A stretch of 64,000 bases of DNA from Sthenelais limicola (Eukaryota > Annelida > Polychaeta > Phyllodocida > Sigalionidae). Location of the stretch: positions 8,625,555 through 8,689,554 of the forward strand of contig OW804094.1 of NCBI GenBank assembly GCA_942159475.1, given 5' to 3'. Below are positions 42,151 through 53,274 of this stretch, in pieces. The translations under genes and the position numbers were made by a program. Below the pieces are notes generated by a model, which did not search any database, was not told the DNA's origin, and saw nothing but the letters and a program-made list of their open reading frames with translations. The first letter of the stretch is position 1. The number at the start of each line of letters is the position of its first letter.

Positions 42151-42193
42151 CACCTTGATAAAGGCCAATTATTAGGCCAAAACGTTGGTAACC
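42151..42193 (+). other. Degenerate hammerhead-like motif (paralogue)
   Basis: 'ccttgataaaggcc', loop 'aattatta', 'ggccaaaacg', then 'ttggtaacc' and 'aaataaaaaa'. The GGCC/GGCC stem is intact here, unlike in copy 1. Confidence 0.35.
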
Positions 42194-42380
42194 ACCCAAA
42201 TAAAAAACACATACTACAATCCAACTTCCCTTATCTGTACTCGTTCTGGGTCAATCACTCTACTTCGAAAATAAGAAAATCATTGAACAACAAAGAAACA
42301 ATTTTGTAATGAGAAGAGAGACTGGGGAACATCTGGTACCTACAGGAAAGATTGATGGATAAAAGTCGAGGCAGACAGAT

Positions 42381-42731
42381 AATAGGGGATTTGCATGTGC
42401 CACTGCGCATGTCTACTGCAGTGCATGCTGGGATGGATTTTGGTGAAATCTGACATGCGAATATTTGGCAACATTTTTATAAAATATTGCAAGAATGTTT
42501 TCACGAATGTCACAGCTTTCATAGATTTTCTATGAGAACCAAATGCATGATGGGAACGATGGAGGCTTGCGTTATGGAAACATGTATAACACATAGATAT
42601 TGACATTAAAGCATTGATAAATAGTCCACGCTGAACACACCATGTTTTCTATAGATTTTAGACTGTACCATTTGTCCCATAATGTCATGCGAATTCGGTT
42701 TCAAAATGGCGGCTATGCAAATCCCCTATTG
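42381..42731 (-). mobile_element. C element, full length, uninterrupted
   Basis: 'aataggggatttgcatgtgc' to 'atgcaaatcccctatt'. Empty-site reference for the insertions in 26579-27447. Both TIRs contain ATTTGCAT/ATGCAAAT octamers. Confidence 0.88.
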
Positions 42732-42937
42732 AATTAATGAATGGATTAAGAGTTGTGAGGGCTTGAGAGCGTGCAAGATGGATAGACATGTCCGCCTCCA
42801 CCTCATGGCATGGCGCTTGGCTGATTGATTAAAGATTGATTAACAGCTAATTATAGATGAAAAAGTGACAAATAGAATAGCCGCCAGACATAGTGGTATG
42901 TATTTTGTTCTCTGATACCTTCACGCTCCTTTGAATG

Positions 42938-43115
42938 AGTGAGTGAGATTGGTTGCTTTACGCCCTTATCAACACATTGAAAGGTTATATCAAGGGGGGG
43001 GGGGAGCTGAGAGGGAGGCAGTTTATGATCATACCCAGGAAATAGAGATAGAGAAGAAGGGGGAGAGGGACATGAAAAGAGACAGAAAGGCACTTTATGG
43101 TCTTACCCAGGACCA
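42938..43115 (-). mobile_element. J: SINE-like retroposon, copy 2
   Basis: Flanked by CTCCTTTGAATG at 42926-42937 and 43116-43127; copy 1 has the single empty site at about 27659. Reversed (GTGA)n tail, 'ttggttgctttacgccctta', poly-G, GA-rich body, and 'ggtcttacccaggacc' at its 5' end. Shorter at the 5' end than the copy at 7618. Confidence 0.82.
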
Positions 43116-43282
43116 CTCCTTTGAATGTATGTGTGATGCTGCCCGGGTGGTGGTTCTTAGTAATTTTATTCTACTTTCTGGATATGTTTAAACTCTGCTT
43201 TCTATAAACATTGTCTTATAAATCATGATAGCATTTATGGTAATTTTGCATATTTCTTTTTATCAGCTAGGTCTGAAATATA

Positions 43283-43543
43283 GGGTCAGATTTTCAGAAA
43301 ATGTACAATTGGCAGCTCTACACATGCTGCTAAATTCTGCAAAATTAGGCTGAAAAATGATGAATACCGGGTATAGCTGAGTATATTCGGTATTTTTTTA
43401 AAAAATGTTTTTATTGACCACATTGATTTAAAGTATGAGTTGTGTTATGTTAAACTGTATTTTGAAGTTGATTTATGTCTGAAATGTGGGAGGATTGAGA
43501 GGATTGGTGAAGGCGAATTGTACATTTTCTGAGAATCTGACCC
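43283..43543 (+). mobile_element. A MITE, full length (paralogue of 27832)
   Basis: gggtcagattttcagaaaat to attttctgagaatctgaccc. The inversion breakpoint lies 15 bases downstream. Confidence 0.85.
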
Positions 43544-43558
43544 ATATAGTGTATACAT

Positions 43559-45513
43559 ACATAACATATAGATCATACAAATACAAACAAACTTGGGTGA
43601 ATAAAGAAAAGAAACATAAATCATATGTGATGGCTTTGTCTATTGGTCAGAGCCAATGGATATTAATCCAAGTTGGTACTTTAGCATTACAAGCTAGACA
43701 GATTGATTCATGATTAAAGAGAGTGACATTAGTTGTCAACGTATGCAGTCAGTACATAACAAATGATAACAGTAGTAATAATATTAATGGTAAGTTAGTC
43801 CTAAGCAGGGTTATACTGTGTTTTTAGATAATACCTGACATTATATGGCACAAAACAATAGTTCCAACAAAGGCAAATCCCCTATTGAAACTGGAGTGTG
43901 GAGGATACAAGCTCTGTCCACAAACCGTAATCATTATTACCTGAAACCGAGAATGTAACACTGTGATTCGTTTGAGGAAAATGTGTCAAAAGTCGCAAAA
44001 AATGGATTTTGAGATATCACCATATTTGAAATGAGGACATCAAGCAGATTCCAATGATAGTAAACACTAGGACACCAAATAAGTATTTCTTTATTTCAAG
44101 TTTGATATTTTTATTATTGGAAAAAAAATTGCAATTTTTCTGGACGAGATGTGACCCCACGCCAAAGGCTTTCCCAAAATATTTGGACTGTTATGCTGCC
44201 ATTAAATGTTGAACCTCAAGTCTAGTGCTCCCCTACCTGCTGCCTTAAAACTTGACTTTTCATCGTAGGTCAAACCTCAATAAGTAATCTCAAAAGCTGG
44301 CTAGCAAAGAATAACTAAGAATGGTCCTGAAAAATATTTTGATTTGAGCAATAGTTAAAAAGTTCTTGCTAACCGCGCATTCAAAGCGGGGAGAATTCAA
44401 AGATGGCTTCCAAAACATAAAGTTGTTGGAACAGTGAGCAGAGAAGCAGCATGGAACAGCCGCGGCCACTCTAAGCCAATCAGATGTGACCACTAGCAAT
44501 GATGTCATACCTTAGGCCTGGGGAAGCCTCTCCGATCAGAAAAACATCGAAGCACTGCTGCTCCTTATAGGTACAAACTCTGAGATTATAATTTATTCCA
44601 TTAAAAAGCTAACAAATTATAGAATCTAATCCTAAAATCTAAATGTCTGGAGGTGTCTTATGCCAATGCCATGAAGACAACCGCAGGCCTCATCAAGCAA
44701 AACACCGAGTCCAGACAACCGTTGTTTCTCAGTGGCAAAGTTTAGCCGGGTACCCTGGCTCTGCAGTCACCCAAACCATAGGTTTAAAGCTTTGATTATT
44801 CCCAATGATATAACAAATACAGAGGGATGAAAATAATCTTACTAAACTAACCAGTCAAGCAATTACCGAATTGAATTCTTGAGTGGATACTCTTCAGGAT
44901 GGGTAATTACCAGTAAATTAACTAAATATAATAAGGCCTTCAAAACGCATGGATATATTTAATATAATGTCCCAACATTTGTTACATGGCTCAATATGAC
45001 TATAAGTACTACACCCTCTAAAAATCAGAACATCAGAGATTTTGTGAAAAAACACTTTGAAAAATATCAATTTTGCAACTTGTGACTCATTTTCCAGGAA
45101 CACATCACAATTATTAATACCTGAAACTGAGATTGTCCAACTGAAATCGGGACCATCCAATACCGACCCAGGAAAAGTTTACATTTCAATTTGCTTTGTG
45201 TGATATTAGAAATAGTCTCTGATCGATGTCTTGATTGCACATTATGAATCATTATTGATGCAAGATCTGTGTTAATTGCACGTCTGATATTCATTGCAGC
45301 GATGCTATGCAACAGATATTGACTTTAGATGACGTATTGTCTTACATACACAGTAGAATAACAATAGCTTTCATTTCCAATAACAACTATGTGATGCGCT
45401 TCAGAAATATGAGTCACAAGTCGCAAAACATCGAGTTTCAGGTAGCATCATATTTGAAAACATGATGTTTTGTTTTGACTTAGTAATTTTATTCAGATAA
45501 CATACATTATGCA
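43559..45513 (-). repeat. Inverted block of duplication copy 2
   Basis: Reverse complement of 28109-32663 minus its 2.26-kb and 0.33-kb insertions. Confidence 0.85.
43956..45112 (+). mobile_element. B MITE with 0.76-kb insertion (paralogue of 31104)
   Basis: 'tgtgattcgtttgaggaaaa' to 'ttttccaggaacacatcaca'. The insertion is at about 44140-44895 and its target repeats are now mutated ('ttctggacg' and 'tcttcagga'). Confidence 0.82.
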
Positions 45514-45924
45514 ATGTATATTATCTAGTCTAGATCATTTTCAGGGGTACTTGGAAGACCAGTACACATTACTGAAAATGCCCCTTTTTCCATCTCGTCA
45601 TATTAAACCTCTAGTCCACAGTTTTATTTACATTGTAGATGTTTTATGGAAATAAAAATCTATTATTATTAGGCTTTATCACTGTTCCCCAAGCTTCTAC
45701 AGGCTACTAATAATTGCTTCAGTGATGCAGGGTCCGATTTTCAGAAAGGGTACAATTTGAAGCTCTACACATTTAGTAATTTGTGCTTAATTAGACTCAG
45801 AAATGGTCAATACTAGGCATATCTGAATGTGTTCAATATTGCGCCTTGATTCAAACGATCTTTTTGGTTATGTTGAACTGAGTCTTGATTAATTTGGGTT
45901 TTTTTGAGAGGATTGATGAAGGCG

Positions 45925-46511
45925 AATAGGGGAGTTGCATAGCCGCCATTTTGGATGTTGGGTCACATGGAATTATGGGTTATTGATACAGTATAAAGTC
46001 TAAAGAAAACATACCATGTTCAGCACGGTGGATGTATCAATGCTCTAATATCAATATCCATGTGTTATACATGTTTTCATAACACAAGCCTTCGTCATGA
46101 CCATCATGCATTTGGTTTTCATAGATGATTTATACAAACTGTGATATTGGTAAAAACATTTTCGATAGATTTTCGATAGAGTATTGCCAAATATTTGTAT
46201 GTCAGATTTTATCAGAATCCATCTCAGCATGCACTGCAATAGACATAAGATAAGATAAGATACTACTTTATGTATCGTATAGAACAGTACATGTGATAAA
46301 CAGGTATACATACTTCTAGATTTTACATCCAGTTCTCCCTGCCGTTACCTTGGCCAAAAAAGATGATATATATACGAGTTAAAAATGAGAAAATAAGAAT
46401 AGATTTAAATATAAAATAACGTGTAATAGGTGTAAAGAGAAATAAACAGGTATACTCCAGAGTGAAAAGCTCTCCTTATACATGCGCCTTGACACATACA
46501 ATCCCCCTATT
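45925..46511 (+). mobile_element. C element nested in A (paralogue)
   Basis: 'aataggggagttgcatagcc' to 'acatacaatccccctattg'. Confidence 0.83.
46247..46489 (-). mobile_element. LINE 3' fragment nested in C (paralogue of 33404)
   Basis: Same (ATAAG)n start; lacks about 56 bp present in copy 1. Confidence 0.68.
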
Positions 46512-46799
46512 GTACATTTTCTGGCGATCAGACCCAAGAACGGTTCAATAACCGGAAGGATTTCGACCGGATTTCTGCTGGTAAAAACTGACCCACATTG
46601 TCCTAGTACCAACAGCTGGCCAACAGATGTCTCTACCAGTTGGCGGCTCCAGGAAACTTTTCTTTTATACAAAATTTAATTTAAAACATTGAGGAGTTGG
46701 CGATAATTGGAAAGTGAAAGAAGGTTTGTGGAATAAGGCTTGGGTGGAGTCTGAAATGTGCTGCTGTAAATTGGTAGGATTTTACATGGATTCATAATA

Positions 46800-47209
46800 T
46801 GTGATGTGTTTCAGGGAAATGAGACATAAGTTGCAAAAAATAGATTTTGGGATATCATCATATTTGAAAAGATGAGATCAAGCCGATTCCAATGGTGGTA
46901 AACAGTCTAATAATCTAATAAGTATTTCTAGATTTAAAGTTTGATATTGTCGTTTTTGAAAAAGAAATTTTCCAATATTTCTGGGGGTCAATAAACAGTA
47001 AAGTAACTAAATGTAGTCCATATAAGGACCTTTAAAACGAATAGATATATTACATAGATTGTCTTGAAATTTGATACATCAATTGACATAACTACAAGTG
47101 ACATACTCTCCAAAAATCAGAAGATTCCGATAATGTGATCTTGTGAAAAAAAAGCTTTGAAAAATATCAATTTTGCGACTTATGACTCATTTTCCTGAAA
47201 CACATCACA
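46800..47209 (+). mobile_element. B MITE, full length, at right border of duplication copy 2
   Basis: TGTGATGTGTTTCAGGGAAA then 'tgagacataag' (AP-1 core mutated); right end intact. Opposite orientation to the B copy at 38814 but followed by the same R repeat. Confidence 0.87.
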
Positions 47210-47376
47210 AATTAGCTGCGTTAAACCCAAATAAGTTGACAACACAATTAGGTCCTTCTCACTTCTAGCTGCAGAGCGGCGATGGACGGTGTACTGCTGG
47301 CAGTCGTTCTCCCACCGATCCACTAGGTGGAACACTTGCATTTATACAGACAATGTCGTGAACATTATTATACATA
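47210..47376 (+). repeat. R2: direct repeat flanking duplication copy 2
   Basis: Match of 39216-39383. Contains 'ccactaggtggaaca', CTCF-like with 2 mismatches. Confidence 0.85.
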
Positions 47377-47676
47377 CTTAAAATAGTCAAGTGGGCGATA
47401 AAGGATGTAGTTGTATATATGTAAATGTGGAGCAGAAGAGCCTGTCTTTAACAGTACACTTAATGTATAAGGGCAGCTGTTATGCATAAATGTATTGTAC
47501 AGTGGCCCCTAATGTAAGTAACCCTTAGGACCTCTACATACACATTAATATCAATTATGCGTATTTACGATGTGTTTATACAGTGGACCCCACACACGTT
47601 AGGAATTGGCCAATGATGCCCGCCTTAAATTAAACCTTGTGCATTGTAATCTGCTCATTATTCCGATCTGCTCATT
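47377..47676. other. No recognisable feature
   Basis: Nothing identified. Confidence 0.4.
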
Positions 47677-48178
47677 GGTCAGATTTTCATAAAATGTACA
47701 ATTGGCAGCTCTACATAATTAGTAAATTTTGCTTAATTAGACTGACAAATTATCAATACTATAGTCTGTCCGAAAAGTAGTTGACACATGATTCCTTAGT
47801 CTCTTTTAGGGAAAAAAAAGTGGGGGATTTTTTTACTTCTATTCATGACAAGCCTTTGCCCAGCGAGTCGCTCATTCCAATCAACCATGGAGAAACAGGG
47901 CCAGTATAATCAGCTCTTCCTTCCTTCTAAGCAAAACAACAGCTGTTGCACATGGAACAGAGGCAGCACAATATAATACAGCTGGACATTTGGCCATGGT
48001 CGGTCTCAAACGGCCATGGTTAGTCGCAAACAGTGATTCAGGGGGCAAAGGTGTAAAGTAAAAAATCCGCCACTTTTCCCTCCCCTTAAAGGAACTAAGG
48101 AATCAAGTGTCAACTAGTTTTCGGACAGACTATAGCTATATTTGAGGATTCTGTATTGCCTTGATAATCTGGTTCATT
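47677..48178 (+). mobile_element. A MITE split by a D element, right end lost
   Basis: 'ggtcagattttcataaaatg' to 'atcaatac'; resumes after D with 'gctatatttgaggattctgt', then breaks off at 'ctggttcatt'. Confidence 0.75.
47762..48132. mobile_element. D: Tc1/mariner-type MITE with TA target duplication
   Basis: TAGTCTGTCCGAAAAGTAGT at the left and its near-perfect inverse (over about 40 bp) at the right, bounded by TA (47760-47761, 48133-48134). 371 bp, no transposase. A one-ended relative lies at 17310. Confidence 0.85.
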
Positions 48179-48330
48179 CCATGTTTGCAATAAAAACCAA
48201 ATGGAGGAGTGTCAGATGTGTTGCCACAGTAACTGGGAACTGTTGTTTCTGTATGGATATTTGTTGCAACAAATTAGTGGGTAACAATGCCTTTTTCTCT
48301 CTAGTGGAGTCGCCCCATTATTTCACAGGT

Positions 48331-48565
48331 GGGTCAGATTTTCAGAAAATGTACAATTCACCTTCTCCAACCTTCTCAAAAAACCCAAATTTCAGACGAA
48401 AATAAAGTTCAGAATACAGTTCAACATAACCAAACAGATTGCTAGAATCAATGCAATGCCGAATATACTCGAATTTAACTAGTATTGACCAAATTGCAGC
48501 CGAATTTAGCCGAATTTACTAAATGTGTACAGCTGCCAATTGTACATTTTCTGAAAATCTGACCC
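48331..48565 (-). mobile_element. A MITE, full length
   Basis: Perfect TIRs; 235 bp. Confidence 0.88.
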
Positions 48566-48606
48566 AGAATTGGAACTACCGGTTGTAGAATGCACATATA
48601 TTAATA

Positions 48607-48957
48607 TGTGATGTGTCACAGGAAATAGATTAGAAAAGATGAGATGAAGCCGATTCCACTGATGGTGAAAATAGGAAATTTTTTTTTTAAACAAATTTTA
48701 TTGCCAAGATTCCGCAATAGCGGTACGTTTCAAATTAAACAAGTATTTCTATATTTTATGTTTGTTATTTTTATTTCTGAACAGAAAAGCAATAATTTTG
48801 GGTGGGTATTTATCAGTGATGGTTAAATATACTCTATAGGATAACCTTGCAAATGCATAATATTTATATATTTATTGTAGTCTTGCAATTTTGTACATTT
48901 ATTCATGCTACAAACAGCAGTCAATTTTGTGACTTGTGACTCATTCTGTTGTAACAA
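48607..48957 (+). mobile_element. B MITE, degenerate, with small poly-T insertion
   Basis: 'tgtgatgtgtcacaggaaat' at left, 'gtgacttgtgactcattctg' at right. 48679-48738 ('tttttttttaaacaaatttt' onward) is a short reversed retroelement tail. Confidence 0.65.
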
Positions 48958-49020
48958 TTCAGAGTTAAGCACCCCAAAAATAGACGCATTGCCAAACAGT
49001 AGCAGCGGTTGAACGTTTGT

Positions 49021-49254
49021 GGGTCAGATTTTCAGAAAATGTACAATTCGCCTTCACCAATCCTTTAAAATAAGCCCCATTTAAGACAGAAATTAGCTTC
49101 ACAATGCAGTTTAACATAACAGAACAGATATTTTAAACCAATGCGATACAAAATATTCTCAGATATACCTGGCGTTCTTCATTTTTTAGCTTTATTTAAC
49201 AGAATTTCCTAAATGTGTAGAGCTGCCAATTGTACATTTTCTGAAAATCTTACC
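49021..49254 (-). mobile_element. A MITE, full length
   Basis: Perfect left TIR; right end 'ttctgaaaatcttacc'. Confidence 0.87.
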
Positions 49255-49477
49255 ATTATGCTGTACACAAGGGAAGAGACAGGAGGCGTTAATGTTGTCA
49301 TGACAATTGTACTTCTATCTCACATATCATTCCCTCTTATCTCTCCTCTTGCACTGTGTTGTTCCACTGGAGTAATCCCCAGGGGATTTACACTCTGTTT
49401 GAGACCTACTTAGATAAACATCAAAGCGACCCAATGGTAACCATACCGCAAGCCGCTCCAAGTAGATCTCAAATAGA

Positions 49478-49881
49478 GTGTGTTTCAGGAAAATGAGTCA
49501 CAAGTCGCAGAGTTGAAATTTTTCAATGTGTTTTCTTGACAAGATCAATTATTGGAATGTTCTGATTTTTGGGGGTTTATCACCTATGGGTATATCGATC
49601 GATGCATCAAATTTCAGGACAATGTATCTCATATATCCTTTCGTTTCAAAGGTCCTCATATGGAGTATATTTAGTAACTTTACTGTTTATTGACCCCCAG
49701 AAATATTGGAAACTTTTTTTTTCAAAAACGAAAATGTCAAACTTAAAATCTAGAAATACTTATTAGATTATTTGACTGTTTACTACCATTGGAATCGGCT
49801 TGATCTCATCTCTTCAATTATAATGGTATCTCAAAATCTTTTTTTTGCGACTTGTGAGCCATTTTCCTTAAATGCACCACA
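49478..49881 (-). mobile_element. B MITE, nearly full length
   Basis: 'gtgtgtttcaggaaaatgag' with TGAGTCAC at left; right 'cgacttgtgagccattttcc', then 'ttaaatgcaccaca'. Confidence 0.8.
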
Positions 49882-50106
49882 AATAGAGGCACAGCTTGGA
49901 TTATAGAATTTCAGCAGCTCCAAGTAGATCACAAATAGAGTGTAGGATCCCACTATGCCCTCCACCAAGTATTAACCTATCATCCACCCATCACTCTAAC
50001 ATGTCACCAATGAATAATCCATCACTAAACCACGCCCCCTTCCTTTCAGCACTGACCTCTCTCTATGGAGGCCCGTGCATAAAGGCTACATCACAGAAAT
50101 CCCATC

Positions 50107-50719
50107 TGTGATGTGTTTCAGGAAAATGAGTCACAAGTCCGAAATTAATATTTTTTTCTAAGGGATTTATTCACATGACTTCTTGGTTGAAATGTTCTCA
50201 TCTTTTGGGTGTGATATGTTTTAGGAAAATGAGTCATATGTCGCAAAAAGAATGGATTTTGAGATGTCAAGATAATTGAAAAGAGGAGATCAAGGTGATT
50301 CCAATGATAGTAAACACTAGGCATCTAAAAAGTACTTCTATATTTCAAGTTTGATATTAATTTTATTTTATTGAGAAAAAAAAAACAGTTTTTAATGTTT
50401 CTGGATGGGTAATTACCAGTAAAGTACCTAATGTACTCCATAGAAAGGCCTTCAAAACGCAGGGATATATTTAATACAATGTCCTGGAATTTAGTTCATA
50501 GCTTCATATCACTATAAGTGCTTAACCCTATAAGAATCAGAACATTTCAGTAAAGAGCTCGTGAATATTCCGATAAAGAGATCTTGTGAAAAAACACTTA
50601 AAAAAATTATCAATTTTCCGACTAATGACTGATTTTCCTGGAACACTTCACAAATATATATTGATACGTCAAAGACCATTTTCTGCGACTTGTGACTCAT
50701 TTCCCTGTAACACATCACA
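50107..50719 (-). mobile_element. B MITE with another B MITE inside
   Basis: Left end TGTGATGTGTTTCAGGAAAA + TGAGTCAC to 'tctcatctttt'; right part from about 50655 ('tattgatacgtcaaagacca') to 'ccctgtaacacatcaca'. Internally deleted around the nested copy. Confidence 0.8.
50210..50652 (+). mobile_element. B MITE nested in B
   Basis: TGTGATATGTTTTAGGAAAA + TGAGTCAT to 'ttttcctggaacacttcaca'; opposite orientation to its host copy. Confidence 0.82.
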
Positions 50720-50880
50720 TTGGGCTATTATAGTGCGTGGAATGTTTGGGTTGGAAGTCGGTACTGAGGAAGAAGGATTCTACAGGGATTTTCATGATAT
50801 ATTGATTGGGCCAAGAAGTCATGAGAAAGTGGGGCTTGTACGGGCTGGGAAAAGGGATTCTACAGGGATTTTTATGATGT

Positions 50881-51116
50881 GGGTCAGATTTTCAGAAAAT
50901 GTACAATTCAACTTCACCAATCTTCTCAAATAACCCCAAATTTCAGACGAAAATGAAGCTCAAAATACAGTTCAACCTAACCAAACTGATTGCTAGAATC
51001 AATGCAATGCCAAATACACTCAAATTTATCAAGTACTGACCAAATTGCGCCTTAATTTAGCAGAATTTACAAAATGTGTACAGCTGCCAATTGTACATTT
51101 TCTGAAAATCTGACCC
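50881..51116 (-). mobile_element. A MITE, full length
   Basis: Perfect TIRs. The flanks 'ccaagaagtcatgagaaagt' and 'ccaagaagtcacgcgaaagt' (50810 and 51130) show that it lies between two units of a local repeat. Confidence 0.88.
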
Positions 51117-51587
51117 ATATATGGGTGGGGCCAAGAAGTCACGCGAAAGTGGGGTTTGTTATGACCCAATGTACACCTTTGTATATGAACAAGACCATTG
51201 TGAATGGTATGTTACAACACATGTCATTTCCACATACCAGACATAGGATGTACAGGCTGGACAACAGCCTGTGGACACATTTCCAATGTATTCATTTATG
51301 CTATAAAAGATTCACTTACCACCAAGCTAGCCCTGTGTCTGTTCAGATCATTTAGAACAGCTCCAACGATTTTTATTTAATATAGAGTAGATATCATTCT
51401 CTAGGGAATAGTACATTTATTTAAGATATACCAAACACACCATGGTTTTACAGGTTTATATAATCTGGGAAAAGGTAGAAAGCCATTTTTTTCAGAGGCT
51501 CACAGGTGAATAATTTATCACGGAATCCAGGGGGATAGATTGCAAGCAACACATGATTTATATCAGATGCTATGATGGTTCCATGTC

Positions 51588-51813
51588 AATAGGGAGTTTC
51601 CGCAAGTAAACCTATCTCAATCACGTAACCATATAGTTATATCTTTCCGTGAAATTCATTGCATTTGTATGTATGAAAATAAATTGAGAGATGAAACATT
51701 TTGCTCTATATGTTACGTTACGTTTTGCTGAACCTCTTTCTTTCGTTTAAGGCATGTTAGAGATACAGATGCGTTTACATCTACGTATAGGTAGACTTGC
51801 TGAACCACCCTAT
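51588..51813 (+). mobile_element. K inverted-repeat element, full length
   Basis: 'caatagggagtttccgcaag' to 'gacttgctgaaccaccctat': about 20-bp imperfect TIRs, 226 bp, uninterrupted. Confidence 0.75.
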
Positions 51814-52182
51814 TCATCTCTGAAATGCCACAATGTCCTTAGACTTAAAGTACTACATAACAGGTACTATAAGATGTTTATTTATTATTATGTTTAATAT
51901 TTTAATATGGAAAAAACACCTGCGCTAGCTATCCTTTATCACAATGGAACTCTGTTGGAATATCAAGCTCGAAATCTGTGTATTTTTGTTTCAATAAACC
52001 AGTATTGGAATGGGTTCTTCTAAGAACAAAAGAAAAACAATAGAAATGTATGAGCATATCAAGCATTATCAACAATACATGTACACAGCAAATCCTAAAA
52101 GGCTTCCCTTGTTTCCCAATATGATAGGATATATGCGTATTGTTCTAGCACACCTTTTCTAGTTTTTATATTTTGACTATAA
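51814..52182. other. No recognisable feature
   Basis: Nothing identified. Confidence 0.4.
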
Positions 52183-52415
52183 GGGTCAGATTTTCAGAAA
52201 ATGTACAATCAGCAGTTTTACAGATCGATCAAATTCAGCTAAATCAGAGTGAAAAATGATACATAGTAAGTATATCTGAGTGTATTCTGTATTGTATTCA
52301 TTCAATAAATCTGTCTGGTTATGTTGAACTGTATTTTAAACCTGATTTCCGTCTTAAATTTGAGTTATTTGAGAGGATTGGTGAAGGAGAATTGTACATT
52401 TTCTGGCAACTTGAC
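52183..52415 (+). mobile_element. A MITE, full length
   Basis: Perfect left TIR; right end 'ttgtacattttctggcaact'. Confidence 0.86.
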
Positions 52416-52762
52416 TCTTCCGTGACAACCGCTTCTGAAAGAAGCTGCCCATCGGCAGGATCACTACCCATTACAACGTCACACCTGCCATTACGGGTCC
52501 TCACGCAAATAGAGAGAGATTGATACTTATCCCCCTGTTTGCCAACGAAATAAATGCTCATTCAGCATTCTTACCTAGCTTACTCCTACTGTATATTAGT
52601 AAGCAACGATATTAGCTAGTGATTACTGGAACAATATTGTCTAGAAAAGAAGATATAAGCCCATTTACCACCAGCAAGGCCTATGATAAGATTCGAATCG
52701 ACGGCCATTGCTGCGAAATATATCAACAAGCGCCGAAAATGGTGTCTCCCAATACCGCCGCT
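52416..52762. other. No recognisable feature
   Basis: Includes 'agattcgaatcgacggcc', which resembles part of a tRNA T-arm, but no cloverleaf can be drawn. Confidence 0.4.
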
Positions 52763-52811
52763 AGCGCCACTGCATAGGCCGCTGCTCAGTGCCTATGCAC
52801 TGAGCAGCGCT
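52763..52811. other. Two mutually exclusive hairpins
   Basis: TGCATAGGC (52771-52779) pairs with GCCTATGCA (52791-52799), and GCTGCTCAGTGC (52781-52792) pairs with GCACTGAGCAGC (52797-52808). The stems overlap and cannot form together. AGCGC/GCGCT close the outside. (GGGGTG)n follows at 52813. Confidence 0.65.
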
Positions 52812-53004
52812 TGGGGTGGGGGTGGGGGTGGGGTGGGGTGGTAGAGAATGGACGGGAGTTCGTCGGCAACTGTTTTTCTTTATTTATACAAGCAACTAGC
52901 CTAAAAGTCAGATCCCAACACAACCCAATCCAGCGGTATGCTTTCTGGACCCATAATACTTTGGGCATGTACATGGTTGAAAAAGGCCTGGGTGCATGTG
53001 TTAA

Positions 53005-53274
53005 AGCTCCACTCCCAAGCTAACATCGTTCGAAAACTGATGTTTTCTTTACTTCTTGTTTCATTCATTTCTAACCCATCCAAAAGTCATTTGACCAAAA
53101 TGTTATAGGATTCTTGTCCGGAATTTTGGAGGATTCTGTCAGGTTGTTAATTAATTTTTGCTACCTGGCTTTTAAAACGTCCTTATTTGTATATGGAGGA
53201 GCCGCCGGGCTCACTTCACTTATCATCGCTCACCAGCGGCAGTTCTCACTTGGTGATTAGACTTCAATTTTTTT
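53005..53274 (+). repeat. F leader, single-unit copy
   Basis: 'gctccactcccaagctaaca', 'catccaaaagtcatttgacc' and 'cttatttgtatatggagga' align with the other leaders. Confidence 0.65.

Larger units (their letters stand above)
45730..46535 (+). mobile_element. A MITE containing C containing LINE (paralogue of 32887)
   Basis: Same triple nest: A left part, C 45925-46511, A right end. Proves that all three insertions predate the duplication. Confidence 0.87.
39449..46795 (+). repeat. Segmental duplication, copy 2
   Basis: Second copy of 24414-34003. Shorter because it lacks three insertions of copy 1; it has its own insertions at 41789-42135 and 42938-43115 and a longer E array. Bracketed by B MITEs and R repeats. 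Confidence 0.9.

Noticed and set aside
52687..52705. tRNA gene suggested by 'gattcgaatc'
   Set aside because: No acceptor stem, anticodon arm or A box can be aligned around it; the same holds for the similar word at 57717.
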